A stretch of DNA of 64,000 nt from Pseudomonas sp. B6002 (GCF_013385985.1 NZ_JACAOY010000019.1:50719-114718); one strand, 5' to 3'; shown: positions 27,147-36,300, numbered from the stretch's first letter. Program-made: numbers and translations. Notes: generated by a model not told the origin, from the letters alone.

Positions 27147-27568
27147 GGGTCTGCCTCTAAGTGCATCCGCAAAGACCCATGCTCCAAAGCTGCGCATGCC
27201 GTGTTGAGACTCAAGAGTCGCCCTGGCTGCTTTGTCGGCGGGGATTTGCGAAAACGAATGAATGAAAAAGATTCGTCAAGGAAGAGTCCGCTGTGCGGAC
27301 GTGCAGCCGAAGCTGACTTCGGGGAATTGCGCTACCTAAACGCGGCCCGGTTAAAGGCCGGCGCGCACTATACCGGAAATACCTGAAAAAGGGAGCTTTT
27401 TTTATCGGAAAGCACCGATAAACCGCGCTGTGTCACAGTCTTTGCAGATAAGCGCGCCAGGGTCTATTTTTCAAAGGCCCGGCCCTGTTGGTCACAACGC
27501 TTAAACGGTTCACCTAACCTTTTGGACCCTTTGGTCTGAAACCTTCCCCGCGCCCGAGGGCACACCCG
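27147..27568 (-). promoter_or_regulatory. Long structured leader region of deaD
   Basis: There is no gene in this 422-bp interval. Read on the minus strand it contains consecutive inverted repeats: CCGAAG-TCAG-CTTCGG (27307-27322), GTCCGC-ACA-GCGGAC (27286-27300) and a GGCCGGC/CCGGGCC-type dyad near 27342-27365. These fit a folded 5' untranslated region upstream of deaD; long leaders are known for cold-shock helicase mRNAs. The promoter of the divergent crotonase gene must also lie here. Transcription start not determined. Confidence 0.55.
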
Positions 27569-28360
27569 ATGAATCAAGCCACCAGCAGTCGCGTCAGCCG
27601 TGAGTTACAGGGCCATGTCCTGCTGTTGGGCCTGGACCGAGTGGCCAAGCGCAATGCCTTCGATCTGGACCTGCTCAATGAATTGAGTTTGGCGTATGGC
27701 GAATTTGATCGAAACGAAGAGGCCCGGGTGGCCGTGGTGTTTGCCCACGGCGATCACTTCACCGCCGGGTTGGACCTGGCCAATGTCAGCGGCGTGATGG
27801 CCGGAGGCTGGCAGCCGCCGCTGGGCGGATGTGACCCTTGGGGCGTGTTCGCCGGTCCACGGGTGAGTAAACCGGTGATTGTCGCGGCCCAGGGCTACTG
27901 CCTGACTATCGGTATCGAGTTGATGCTGGCGGCCGATATCAACCTGTGCGCCAGTAACACCCGCTTTGCGCAAATGGAAGTACAGCGTGGGATCTTTCCG
28001 TTTGGCGGTGCGACATTACGCTTTCATCAGATCGCCGGCTGGGGCAACGCGATGCGCTGGCTGCTCACCGGTGACGAATTCGATGCCCATGAAGCGCTAC
28101 GCCTGGGCTTGGTACAGGAAGTGATGGCCAGCGAAGACCTGCTGCCACGCGCCCTTGAGCTGGCCAACCGCATTGCACGCCAGGCGCCGCTGGGGGTACA
28201 GGCCACGTTGATGTCGGCGCGATTGGCGCGCATGGAAGGTGAAGCGGTGGCGGCTGCGGCGTTGCCGCCGATGGTGGATAAGCTGCTGAACAGTGAGGAC
28301 GCCAAGGAGGGTGTGCGGGCGATGATTGAGAAGCGGCCGGGGGTGTTCAAGGGAATTTAG
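27569..28360 (+). CDS. Enoyl-CoA hydratase/isomerase (crotonase) family protein
   Basis: The 263-aa protein has the crotonase fold: NAFDLDLLNEL, oxyanion-hole blocks FTAGLDLANV and QGYCLTIGIELMLAADINL, then EVQRGIFPFGGAT. The position of the second acid (usually Glu of hydratases) is in the RGIFPFGG segment, so the exact reaction (hydratase, isomerase or hydrolase) cannot be fixed. It is monocistronic and divergent from deaD; homologues keep this position in other pseudomonads. Confidence 0.88.
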   Translation: MNQATSSRVSRELQGHVLLLGLDRVAKRNAFDLDLLNELSLAYGEFDRNEEARVAVVFAHGDHFTAGLDLANVSGVMAGGWQPPLGGCDPWGVFAGPRVSKPVIVAAQGYCLTIGIELMLAADINLCASNTRFAQMEVQRGIFPFGGATLRFHQIAGWGNAMRWLLTGDEFDAHEALRLGLVQEVMASEDLLPRALELANRIARQAPLGVQATLMSARLARMEGEAVAAAALPPMVDKLLNSEDAKEGVRAMIEKRPGVFKGI

Positions 28361-28377
28361 TTGTCGGCAGTGATGGC

Positions 28378-28482
28378 CTCTTCGCGGGCAAGTCGAATCG
28401 TCGCACCGCCGCTCCCACAGGGGAATGCATTTCAACAGGGAAACGCGGTCGAATGTGGGAGCGGGCTTGCTCGCGAAGGCGT
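28378..28482. repeat. REPIN, diverged arms
   Basis: Left arm CTTCGCGGGCAAGTCGAATC...CGGCTCCCACAG-like and right arm TGTGGGAGCGGGCTTGCTCG CGAAGG are inverted, but the left copy carries a short insertion relative to the right. It lies in the convergent interval between the crotonase gene and the spermidine-synthase-like gene. Confidence 0.75.
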
Positions 28483-28494
28483 CGGGACAGACAA

Positions 28495-29250
28495 CTAGGT
28501 CGCCGGTCGGATCGCCCTGATCAACGACTGCAACGAATACCCCAACCGCGGCGCCAAGGCTTCAGCGCGGGCCGACAGCGCCTGCATATCCAACGGCTGA
28601 TCCAGGTCTGACGGCACCAGCAGAATCACATTGCCCTCCTTCACTGGCAGTTCCCAGTAATGCCGGTGGTACAACCCACGCAGCAAGGCGGCCCCCAACG
28701 GTTTGCCATCATCCGTGGCCCACTGGTTGATCACCAGCCAGCCACCCGGGTTGAGTTTTTTCTGGCAGTTTTCCAGGAAGGTCCAGGCCAGGTGCCCGAC
28801 GCCGGGGCCTACATCGGTGTACAGGTCGACAAAAATCAGGTCGGCCGATTCGGCCGTCTCCAGCAATTGCAGGGCGTCGCCGATGCGAATGTACAACCGC
28901 GGATCGTCATCCAGCCCCAGGTACTCGATGGCCAGGCGCGGCACATCGGGGCGCAGCTCGATGGCCTCGACATCTTCCAGCGGCAGGAACTTGAGGCACG
29001 CCTGGGTCAGCGTCCCGGCGCCGAGCCCCAGGAACAGCGCACTCTCCGGCAATTCATGGCACAGCGCACCAATCAGCATCGCGCGGGTGTAGTCGTATTC
29101 CAGCCAGCTCGGATCAGCGGTAAACACGCAGCTTTGCTCGATGGCATCGCCAAACTCGAGAAAACGGTAATCGGCCACTTCGAGCACACGGATCATGCCG
29201 AAATCATCATGGACTTCGGCCAGCAGGCGCTCGACACGCTCCTCGGTCAT
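28495..29250 (-). CDS. Spermidine-synthase-like SAM-dependent protein
   Basis: The 251-aa protein has the aminopropyltransferase/methyltransferase Rossmann core: LFLGLGAGTLTQACLKFLP, DVEAIELRPDVPRLA, DPRLYIRIGDALQLL and LIFVDLYTDVGPG. It resembles the catalytic domain of spermidine synthases but lacks the usual N-terminal beta-barrel, so putrescine specificity is not assured. Start at ATG 29250. Divergent from the class II DAHP synthase gene. Confidence 0.82.
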   Translation of the reverse strand: MTEERVERLLAEVHDDFGMIRVLEVADYRFLEFGDAIEQSCVFTADPSWLEYDYTRAMLIGALCHELPESALFLGLGAGTLTQACLKFLPLEDVEAIELRPDVPRLAIEYLGLDDDPRLYIRIGDALQLLETAESADLIFVDLYTDVGPGVGHLAWTFLENCQKKLNPGGWLVINQWATDDGKPLGAALLRGLYHRHYWELPVKEGNVILLVPSDLDQPLDMQALSARAEALAPRLGYSLQSLIRAIRPAT

Positions 29251-29369
29251 CACTACTCCTAACGGGTTGGGCACTGCAAAGGCGCGATTGTCGGCCAACC
29301 GGCGGCAACAGGTCACGCACTAATTGCTGATAACATTGGCGCCCGACCGTCAACCACCCAATCGAGTTC

Positions 29370-30719
29370 ATGATGAGCCAACCCTGGAGCCCCGACAGCT
29401 GGCGCGCCCTGCCGATCCAGCAACAACCCCAGTACCCGGACGCTGCACATTTGCTGCACGTGGAGCAGAGCCTGGCCAGCTACCCGCCGCTGGTGTTTGC
29501 CGGGGAAGCCCGCGAGTTGCGCCGTCAGTTTGCCGAGGTGACCCAGGGTCGCGCATTCCTGTTGCAGGGCGGTGACTGCGCCGAGAGCTTTGCCGAGTTC
29601 TCCGCAGCCAAGATCCGCGACACGTTCAAGGTGCTGCTGCAGATGGCCATCGTGATGACCTTCGCCGCCGGTTGCCCGGTGGTGAAAGTCGGGCGCATGG
29701 CCGGCCAGTTCGCCAAGCCGCGTTCGGCCAACGATGAAACCATCGACGGCATCACCCTGCCCGCCTACCGTGGCGACATCGTCAACGGCATCGGTTTCGA
29801 CGAAAAAAGCCGCGTGCCGGACCCGGACCGCCTGCTGCAGTCGTACCACCAGTCCACCGCCACCCTGAACCTGCTGCGCGCCTTTGCCCAGGGCGGCTTT
29901 GCCGACCTGCACCAGGTGCACAAGTGGAACCTGGACTTCATCGCCAACTCCGCCCTGGCCGAAAAGTACAGCCAGCTGGCCGACCGCATCGATGAAACCC
30001 TGGCCTTCATGCGTGCCTGCGGCATGGACGATTCGCCGCAACTGCGCGAAACCAGCTTTTTCACCGCCCACGAAGCCTTGCTGCTCAACTACGAACAAGC
30101 GTTCGTGCGCCGCGACAGCCTGACCAACGACTACTACGACTGCTCGGCCCACATGCTCTGGATCGGTGATCGCACTCGCCAGCTGGACGGTGCCCACGTC
30201 GAGTTCCTGCGTGGCGTGAACAACCCGATCGGGGTCAAGGTCGGCCCAAGCATGAACCCCGACGACTTGATCCGCCTGATCGACATCCTCAACCCGGACA
30301 ACGATCCCGGCCGTCTCAACCTGATCGCGCGCATGGGCGCCGGCAAGGTCGGCGACCACCTGCCCAACCTGATCCGCGCCGTCCAGCGCGAGGGCAAGCA
30401 GGTGCTGTGGAGCTCCGACCCGATGCACGGCAACACCATCAAGGCCAGCAGCGGCTACAAGACCCGTGACTTTGCGCAGATCCTCAGCGAAGTGAAGGCG
30501 TTCTTCCAGGTGCACCAGGCCGAGGGCACGTATGCCGGCGGCATCCATATCGAAATGACCGGGCAGAACGTCACCGAATGCATCGGGGGCGCGCGGCCGA
30601 TCACTGAGGATGGTTTGTCGGACCGCTACCACACGCATTGCGACCCACGGATGAATGCCGATCAGTCGTTGGAGTTGGCGTTTTTGATTGCGGAGACGTT
30701 AAAGCAAGTTAAGCGCTGA
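29370..30719 (+). CDS. 3-deoxy-7-phosphoheptulonate synthase, class II
   Basis: DAHP synthase joins PEP and erythrose 4-phosphate, the first step to chorismate and aromatic amino acids. The 449-aa protein is of the plant-like class [16 protein letters not shown] with the metal-binding Cys, [32 protein letters not shown]-equivalent [22 protein letters not shown] and [12 protein letters not shown]. Two tandem ATGs at 29370 and 29373. The window also encodes an unrelated class I enzyme at 43696, so entry to the pathway is duplicated with different allosteric types. Confidence 0.95.
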   Translation: MMSQPWSPDSWRALPIQQQPQYPDAAHLLHVEQSLASYPPLVFAGEARELRRQFAEVTQGRAFLLQGGDCAESFAEFSAAKIRDTFKVLLQMAIVMTFAAGCPVVKVGRMAGQFAKPRSANDETIDGITLPAYRGDIVNGIGFDEKSRVPDPDRLLQSYHQSTATLNLLRAFAQGGFADLHQVHKWNLDFIANSALAEKYSQLADRIDETLAFMRACGMDDSPQLRETSFFTAHEALLLNYEQAFVRRDSLTNDYYDCSAHMLWIGDRTRQLDGAHVEFLRGVNNPIGVKVGPSMNPDDLIRLIDILNPDNDPGRLNLIARMGAGKVGDHLPNLIRAVQREGKQVLWSSDPMHGNTIKASSGYKTRDFAQILSEVKAFFQVHQAEGTYAGGIHIEMTGQNVTECIGGARPITEDGLSDRYHTHCDPRMNADQSLELAFLIAETLKQVKR

Positions 30720-30739
30720 CCTTGCGTCGACTGCTCTGA

Positions 30740-30832
30740 CGCCATCGCGGGCAAGCCCGGCTCCCACAGAAGAGTGCATTTCAACTGTGGAATGCATTCA
30801 ACTGTGGGAGCCGGGCTTGCCCGCGATGGCGC
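30740..30832. repeat. REPIN (paired REP sequences)
   Basis: Near-perfect inverted arms GCCATCGCGGGCAAGCCCGG CTCCCACAG (30741-30769) and CTGTGGGAGCCGGGCTTGCC CGCGATGGCGC (30802-30832) enclose a spacer with its own direct repeat (GTGCATTTCAACTGTGGAATGC-type). It ends one base before the stop codon of the convergent ycaQ-like gene. Confidence 0.9.
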
Positions 30833-30833
30833 C

Positions 30834-32066
30834 CTAAAGAACACTGCCCCTATTGATCATTGCCACCCGCAACCTATCAGCACTCGGCCGTTGGCAATTG
30901 AGCTGCACCTGCTCCAGCCCCAACCAGCTGGCCATTTGCAACAGGTTCGCAGCCAGCGCCTGCATGCCCTCTTCGTCCAAACCCTGTTCTTCTTCGTGCA
31001 CCGCATGCACGGCCAAGCGTCCATTGGCCCGTTCGGCGCGCAGGTCGACGCGTGCGGCAATCCGCTCATTGTGCAAAAACGGCAATACGTAATAGCCGAA
31101 CACCCGCTTGTCCTGCGGCGTGTAGATCTCCAGCCGGTAACGGAAATCAAACAGGCGCTCGGTGCGGCTGCGCTCCCAGATCAGCGAATCGAAGGGCGAC
31201 AACAACGCGCTGGCCGACACTTTGCGGGGTACTCTGGGGTCCGGAAGACAGTACGCGGGTTGCTTCCAACCCTGCACCTGGCACGTCACCAATAGGCCAT
31301 CCTCAACCAGCTCCGCCAAAGCGCTGCGGCTGTCGGCCGGATCCAGGCGGAAATAATCACGCAAGTCTTTTTCGGTGCCCACGCCCAGCGCAGTGGCACT
31401 GTGCAGCAGCAAGCCGCGCTGGGCCTCGGCTTCGCTCAACGCGGGGTGTTGAAGGATGTCGCCGGGGATGACGCGCTCCGGCAAGTCATAGAGCCGCTCA
31501 AAACCGCGCCGCCCTGCAACGGTGACCAAACCGGCAGCGAACAGCCATTCCAACGCATGTTTCTCATCGCTCCAGTCCCACCACGGGCCCGCCCGCTCCT
31601 CACGGGTAGACAGGCTGCCCGCGCCCAAGGCGCCTTGTTGCTCAACGCTGCGCAGCACGCGCTGGATAGTGGCCTGTTGTTCACGACCGAAACGCGCCAT
31701 CTGCGAATAGATGCCCTGCCCTTGCTTGGCCCGCTCCATGCGCCAGCGCATCAGCGGGTACAGCGCCATAGGCAGCAATGAGGCCTCATGGCCCCAATAT
31801 TCGAACAGCGAACGTCGCCGACCCTGGCTCCAGGCGGCCTGTTCAAGCATCAAGGGGGCGTAACTGCCCAGGCGGGAAAACAACGGCAGGTAATGGGAAC
31901 GCACAACGGCGTTCACCGAGTCGATCTGCAGCACCCCCAACCGATCGATCATCCGGTTCAAGTGCGCAGCCTTGATCAGTGCAGGCGCCTGGCGCCCGGA
32001 AAACCCCTGGGCCGCCAGCGCCATGCGTCGAGCTTGCTTGAGTGAAAAAGACAGGTCGGCAGGCAT
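30834..32066 (-). CDS. ycaQ: YcaQ-like winged-helix DNA glycosylase (AlkZ/HTH_42 family)
   Basis: The 410-aa protein belongs to the winged-helix DNA-binding family that includes AlkZ and YcaQ, glycosylases that unhook DNA interstrand crosslinks. The catalytic QxD-type motif is visible as LQIDSVNAVVRSHYLPLFSRLG, with Gln-Ile-Asp at about residues 47-49. LFEYWGHEASLLP and the C-terminal LLSPFDSLIWERSRTERLFDF block are also diagnostic. The gene is monocistronic and its 3' end abuts a REPIN. Confidence 0.88.
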   Translation of the reverse strand: MPADLSFSLKQARRMALAAQGFSGRQAPALIKAAHLNRMIDRLGVLQIDSVNAVVRSHYLPLFSRLGSYAPLMLEQAAWSQGRRRSLFEYWGHEASLLPMALYPLMRWRMERAKQGQGIYSQMARFGREQQATIQRVLRSVEQQGALGAGSLSTREERAGPWWDWSDEKHALEWLFAAGLVTVAGRRGFERLYDLPERVIPGDILQHPALSEAEAQRGLLLHSATALGVGTEKDLRDYFRLDPADSRSALAELVEDGLLVTCQVQGWKQPAYCLPDPRVPRKVSASALLSPFDSLIWERSRTERLFDFRYRLEIYTPQDKRVFGYYVLPFLHNERIAARVDLRAERANGRLAVHAVHEEEQGLDEEGMQALAANLLQMASWLGLEQVQLNCQRPSADRLRVAMINRGSVL

Positions 32067-32111
32067 GGGGTTCTCCGTGTGGGCTCGCCGCCTACCCTAC
32101 TGCATCCGCGA

Positions 32112-32318
32112 TCATTTTCGCAGCGGGTCTTCCCAGAAATGCAGGTGACGCTCTTGCTCTACATCGGCGCGATTGAGGCCGATGTCCTTGAGCGCTTCGT
32201 CGCTCAAATGTGCCAGCATCTGACGCTCATGGTGCAACGACTGCCAGCGCGCAACCGTGTGAAACAGCCCGGCGAACGGACGTTTCGCCATCAACACAAA
32301 ACCAGTTTGACCTTTCAT
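32112..32318 (-). CDS. DUF1127 small protein
   Basis: The 68-aa basic protein ends with the DUF1127 motif LSDEALKDIGLNRADVEQE. Members are small regulatory or RNA-binding proteins linked to stress and phosphate or carbon metabolism in alphaproteobacteria; the role here is unknown. ATG 32318 follows GGAGGGCGAGAAG. It diverges from a LysR-type gene across about 100 bp, a common arrangement for DUF1127 genes and their regulators in Pseudomonas. Confidence 0.88.
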   Translation of the reverse strand: MKGQTGFVLMAKRPFAGLFHTVARWQSLHHERQMLAHLSDEALKDIGLNRADVEQERHLHFWEDPLRK

Positions 32319-32415
32319 CTTCTCGCCCTCCAGTGGGGATGACGCAAGTGTGTGCCTTGCCCTATGATCAATCCAACGAATGTTTCTTATGCAATACATC
32401 TCGGAGATTGATCAA

Positions 32416-33270
32416 TTGAGCGCCTACCCGAGCATCGACACCGAAGTGCTGCGCACCTTTGTCGCCATCGCCGATCAGGGCGGCTTTACCCGCGCCGGTG
32501 AGATGGTCAACCGCACCCAATCGGCGGTAAGCATGCAAATGAAGCGCCTGGAAGAAGACGTGTTGCAGCGCAAGCTGTTCGAGCGCGACGGTCGCCAGGT
32601 AAGGCTCACGCCAGAGGGCCAGGTGCTGCTGGGTTATGCGCGGCGCATCCTGAAGCTGCACAGCGAAGTGTTCAACACATTGCGCGAGCCGCACATGGTC
32701 GGGCTGGTGCGCATCGGCACGCCGGATGATTACGTGATGCGTTTCCTCCCGGGCATCCTCAAGCGGTTTTCCAAGGCGTATCCGCTGATTCAGCTCGAAA
32801 TGCACTGCGAGTCGTCCCAGGTATTGATGCAGCGCCGCGACTTGGCGTTGACGGTGATCAGTCGCGAGCCCGGCAGTGAGGTCGGTGAACTGTTGCGCAC
32901 GGATCGCATGGTTTGGGTAGCGTCGTCATGTTTCTGCGTGGACGAGCACGCTGCGTTGCCACTGGCGATTTCCGGTGCCGACTGCTTGTACACCGATTGG
33001 GCGCGCTCGGCCCTGGATGCGGCCGGACGTGACTACCGCCTGGCCTACCACAGCTCCAACGTAGCGGCGATTCAAGCGGTGGTGAATGCCGGTCTGGCGG
33101 TGATGATCAGTATGGAAAGCCTGGTGACTGACGAACTGCGAGTGCTGGGCAGCGACGAAGGTTTCCCGCCACTGCCGTCGATGAGTTTGCGTCTGCTGCG
33201 TAACCCGACCCTGAACTCCCCCATCACCGATTGCCTGGCGGATTACATTCTCGAAGGCTTCAGACTTTAA
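32416..33270 (+). CDS. LysR-type transcriptional regulator
   Basis: The protein (284 aa from the TTG at 32416) has an N-terminal LysR helix-turn-helix (LRTFVAIADQGGFTRAGEMVNRTQSAVSMQMKRLEE) and a substrate-binding effector domain starting about residue 90. TTG 32416 is chosen because GGAG lies at 10 nt and the domain starts right after; ATGs at 32380 and 32389 lie in frame further upstream. It probably regulates the divergent DUF1127 gene. Its last 11 bases overlap the 3' end of the TauE/SafE gene. Confidence 0.9.
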   Translation: MSAYPSIDTEVLRTFVAIADQGGFTRAGEMVNRTQSAVSMQMKRLEEDVLQRKLFERDGRQVRLTPEGQVLLGYARRILKLHSEVFNTLREPHMVGLVRIGTPDDYVMRFLPGILKRFSKAYPLIQLEMHCESSQVLMQRRDLALTVISREPGSEVGELLRTDRMVWVASSCFCVDEHAALPLAISGADCLYTDWARSALDAAGRDYRLAYHSSNVAAIQAVVNAGLAVMISMESLVTDELRVLGSDEGFPPLPSMSLRLLRNPTLNSPITDCLADYILEGFRL

Positions 33271-34009
33271 ACGTCAGCATCACCGCACACACCGCCAGGA
33301 AGCCGCAGAACAAGCCGCGCAATACACGCTCCGGCAATGCGTGGGCAACCTTCACGCCCCAGCTGATACTGAGCAACCCGCCGACGGCCAACGGCACGCC
33401 GATCATCCAGTCCACTTCCTGGTGCCAGGCGTAAGTCACCAGGGTCACACCGGTACTGGGTAAGGCCAGCGCCAGGGACAGGCCCTGCGCCACCACCTGG
33501 GTAGTACCAAACACGCTGGTCAGCACGGGCGTGGCAACCACCGCACCGCCCACGCCGAACAGGCCACCCATCGAACCGGAGGCGGCGCCCAACACGCCGA
33601 GCCATGGCCAGGAATAACGCATCTGCGCCGTGGGCGGTGCATTGCGCGTGAACATGCGCAGCAGGTTGTAGGCCGCCAGCGTCAGCAGAAACGCAATAAA
33701 GCCAACACGCATGGCGCCCGCATCCAGGCCCACGGCCCAGATCGAACCGAGCCAGGCAAAGCTGAAGCCCATCACGCCCAATGGCAGCGCGTGGCGCAGT
33801 TCGATGCGGTTGCGCTGGTGATAACGCCACAGGGCCAGCATCACGTTGGGCACCACCATGACCAGTGCCGTGCCTTGGGCAAGCTGCTGATCCAGGCCAA
33901 ACAACACGCCCAGCACGGGGATTGCAATCAGCCCGCCACCAATGCCAAACAACCCGCCGACCGTGCCAAGGGCTGCGCCCAATAGGAGGTACATCGCCAA
34001 ATCCAACAC
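33260..34009 (-). CDS. Sulfite exporter TauE/SafE family permease
   Basis: The 249-aa inner-membrane protein has about eight hydrophobic helices and two copies of the family repeat GGLFGIGGGLIAIPVL (N-terminal) and GGLFGVGGAVVATPVL (C-terminal half). The family moves sulfite, sulfoacetate or other small organic anions; the substrate here is unknown. Divergent from a LysR-type gene (34119) that may control it. cysB lies 5 kb away but is not linked by operon. Confidence 0.9.
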   Translation of the reverse strand: MLDLAMYLLLGAALGTVGGLFGIGGGLIAIPVLGVLFGLDQQLAQGTALVMVVPNVMLALWRYHQRNRIELRHALPLGVMGFSFAWLGSIWAVGLDAGAMRVGFIAFLLTLAAYNLLRMFTRNAPPTAQMRYSWPWLGVLGAASGSMGGLFGVGGAVVATPVLTSVFGTTQVVAQGLSLALALPSTGVTLVTYAWHQEVDWMIGVPLAVGGLLSISWGVKVAHALPERVLRGLFCGFLAVCAVMLTFKV

Positions 34010-34118
34010 CGCTCATTACTCCAGAAGCCCAGGCCTTGCATGCTACGCAGTCGGCTCTGGCGCGGAAACGCACAGCAACGCACAATGGCTGTGCCAATCT
34101 CGCATAAGCGTATGTTCA

Positions 34119-35069
34119 ATGAACCCTAATGCCCTGACCGATCAACTGGGTCTGTTCCTCGATGTGCTGGAAACCGGCAGTTTTTCTGCCGCTGCACGCC
34201 GCCATCCACTGACGCCCTCCGCCGTAGCACGGCGTATCGACAGCCTGGAAAGTTCGGTGGGCAGCCAGCTGTTCCAGCGCAGCACCCATGCGGTGGTGCC
34301 TACCCCGGCAGGCCTGGCCTTTGCCGAGCGCGCGCGGCGGATCGTCAGCGAACTGCAGTTGGCGCGCGCCGAGGCGGTGTCCTTGAGCCACGCGCCGGAA
34401 GGCCTGATTCGTGTGGATGCGCCGGCGGCGTTCGGTCGGCGGCACTTGGCCCCGGTGATTGCCGACTTCCTGAATGTGTACCCGGGGCTGGATGTACACC
34501 TGCACCTGATCGACAGTTTTGTGGACATGCAGGGCGCGCATTTGGGCAAGGTCGACTTGGTGCTGCGCGCGGGGCATATCGTCGATACCCGGCTGATTGC
34601 CACGCCCCTGGCCAGTATCGTGCGGGTCGCTTGCGCCAGCCCGGCCTACCTGAAAAACCGCGGTACACCCACTCATCCGCGCGAGCTCAGCGACCACGAC
34701 GGCCTGGACTGGGATGGGCTGGCGCCGATGTTCGCCTGGCGCTTCGAACTGGATGGGCGCCGCGCCACCTATCGCCCCAAACGTATCCGCATGAGCGCCA
34801 ACAATGCCGAGGCGCTGCTGTCGGGCGCTTTGGCGGGGTTGGGGATCGCGCACCTTCCCACCTGGCTGGCGAGTGAATACCTGGTGCGCGGTGAATTGCT
34901 GCCACTGTTCTGCGAAAACGGCCTGCCCAGCCCGGAAACCACCGGGATCTACGCGTTGCGCCTGGAACAACAGGCCAACGCCCGCAGCCGCTTGCTGCTG
35001 GAATACCTCAAGTCACGTTTCAGCCCCGTGCCGCCTTGGGATCTGGCCCTGCAAAGCGGCTTGGTCTGA
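34119..35069 (+). CDS. LysR-type transcriptional regulator (DsdC/PtxR-like group)
   Basis: The 316-aa protein has a LysR DNA-binding domain (LGLFLDVLETGSFSAAARR...LTPSAVARRIDSLESSVG) and an effector domain whose GLIRVDAPAAFGRRHLAPVI and DLVLRAGHIVDTRLIATPL blocks place it in the subgroup that regulates neighbouring metabolic or transport genes. Start at ATG 34119. The divergent TauE/SafE gene, 109 bp away, is the natural target. Confidence 0.9.
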   Translation: MNPNALTDQLGLFLDVLETGSFSAAARRHPLTPSAVARRIDSLESSVGSQLFQRSTHAVVPTPAGLAFAERARRIVSELQLARAEAVSLSHAPEGLIRVDAPAAFGRRHLAPVIADFLNVYPGLDVHLHLIDSFVDMQGAHLGKVDLVLRAGHIVDTRLIATPLASIVRVACASPAYLKNRGTPTHPRELSDHDGLDWDGLAPMFAWRFELDGRRATYRPKRIRMSANNAEALLSGALAGLGIAHLPTWLASEYLVRGELLPLFCENGLPSPETTGIYALRLEQQANARSRLLLEYLKSRFSPVPPWDLALQSGLV

Positions 35070-35149
35070 CCGGGCAGACAGAATTATCTGGCGCATTAAA
35101 GATTTGGCCGCTAGATTCCAGCCCAGACACGCTTTTTCGAGGCACCGCC

Positions 35150-35602
35150 ATGAGCAAGAACCCTGACCCGTGCGAATCACTGATGCTGGACAACCAGCTG
35201 TGCTTTGCCCTTCACTCCACGTCGCTGTTGATGACCAAGGTCTACAAACCGCTGCTGCAGGCCCTTGGCCTGACCTACCCGCAATACCTGGCCATGATGG
35301 TGTTGTGGGAAGAAGACGGTTTGACCGTCGGCGAAATCAGCAGCCGACTGCTGACCGACCCGGGCTCACTGACCCCGCTGCTCAAGCGCCTGGAGGCTGA
35401 AGGCGTACTCAGCCGTACCCGCAGTCGAGAAGATGAACGGGTTGTCGTGGTGGAGTTGACCGACGCCGGCCGCGCCTTGCAGGACAAGGCCATGGGCATT
35501 CCGCAGTGCATTCTCGGCGCCAGCGGTTTGGAACTCGAACAACTGCAAAAGCTGCAAGCTGACCTGATCGCGTTGCGCACCAATCTGCAAACCAACGTTT
35601 GA
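35150..35602 (+). CDS. ohrR: Organic hydroperoxide sensor OhrR (MarR family)
   Basis: The 150-aa winged-helix repressor has the reactive Cys18 in LMLDNQLCFALHS, the family core GLTYPQYLAMMVLWEEDGLTV and the wing GSLTPLLKRLEAEGVLSR. OhrR represses ohr until its Cys is oxidised by organic hydroperoxide. The ohr gene follows on the same strand, separated by a REPIN and an operator-like region. It is a paralogue of the OspR-like protein at 19437. Confidence 0.94.
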   Translation: MSKNPDPCESLMLDNQLCFALHSTSLLMTKVYKPLLQALGLTYPQYLAMMVLWEEDGLTVGEISSRLLTDPGSLTPLLKRLEAEGVLSRTRSREDERVVVVELTDAGRALQDKAMGIPQCILGASGLELEQLQKLQADLIALRTNLQTNV

Positions 35603-35630
35603 CGCGTTAGGCCAGAAGCAGAAACTCTGA

Positions 35631-35724
35631 AATGTGGGAGCTGGCTTGCCTGCGATAGCGTCCTACCAGTCACTGCAGTATTGACTGACCCTCCGCTATC
35701 GCAGGCAAGCCAGCTCCCACATTT
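35631..35724. repeat. REPIN between ohrR and ohr
   Basis: Arms ATGTGGGAGCTGGCTTGCCT GCGATAGCG (left) and CGCTATCGCAGGCAAGCCAG CTCCCACAT (right) are perfect inverted repeats across a spacer of about 33 nt. The long hairpin sits between ohrR and ohr and may separate their transcripts. Confidence 0.9.
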
Positions 35725-35775
35725 GTTTTGTGACGGGTCAGAAAATCGCTCATTGCGAAATAATTTGTAAATTTA

Positions 35776-35850
35776 TCTTGCGCGCAAAACATTTGCGCTA
35801 TACATTCATTTCACCAACTACTTAGCGCGCAAACATTTAGCGCTAAAAAC
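35776..35850. promoter_or_regulatory. Repeated dyads upstream of ohr (candidate OhrR operators)
   Basis: Two copies of a unit of about 22 nt lie before ohr: TGCGCGCAAAACATTTGCGC (35779-35798) and AGCGCGCAAACATTTAGCGC (35824-35843). Within them are perfect palindromes TTGCGCGCAA (35778-35787) and TTAGCGCTAA (35837-35846). They overlap the expected promoter, ending 20 nt before the ATG, as for a repressor site. Binding by OhrR is an inference. Confidence 0.6.
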
Positions 35851-35865
35851 CAAGAGGACGACACC

Positions 35866-36285
35866 ATGCAAACTCTCTACACCGCAGTAGCCACCGCCAC
35901 CGGCGGCCGTGATGGTCGTGCTGTTTCCAACGACAACATCCTCGACGTCAAACTCTCCACTCCCAAGGAACTGGGCGGTGCTGGCGGCCAGGCGACCAAC
36001 CCAGAGCAGCTGTTCGCCGCTGGCTACTCGGCTTGCTTTATCGGCGCGCTGAAGTTCGTCGCCAGCCAGACCAAACGCAAAATCCCCGATGACGCATCGA
36101 TCACCGCCCACGTTGGCATCGGCCAGATCCCCGGTGGTTTCGGCCTGGACATCGACCTGAACATCAACCTCCCGGGCCTGGCCCAGGAAGACGCGCAAAG
36201 CCTGGTCGATGCTGCCCACCAGGTGTGCCCGTACTCCAACGCCACCCGTGGCAATGTGGATGTGCGCCTGCACGTCACTGTCTGA
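35866..36285 (+). CDS. ohr: Organic hydroperoxide resistance protein Ohr
   Basis: Ohr is a lipoyl-dependent thiol peroxidase that reduces organic and fatty-acid hydroperoxides. The 139-aa protein has the catalytic pair Cys57 (GYSACFIGAL) and Cys121 (HQVCPYSNATRGN), plus the Arg16-containing N-terminal loop (GGRDGRA) of the OsmC/Ohr family. The ohrR gene is directly upstream. The ribosome site is AGAGGA. A bidirectional terminator follows. Confidence 0.97.
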   Translation: MQTLYTAVATATGGRDGRAVSNDNILDVKLSTPKELGGAGGQATNPEQLFAAGYSACFIGALKFVASQTKRKIPDDASITAHVGIGQIPGGFGLDIDLNINLPGLAQEDAQSLVDAAHQVCPYSNATRGNVDVRLHVTV

Positions 36286-36300
36286 AAAACAGACGCCCAT

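Noticed and set aside
25278-27386. Very long plus-strand open frame (about 700 codons) opposite deaD
   Set aside because: It mirrors the deaD coding sequence and reflects biased codon use in a high-GC gene; no domain or ribosome site supports it.
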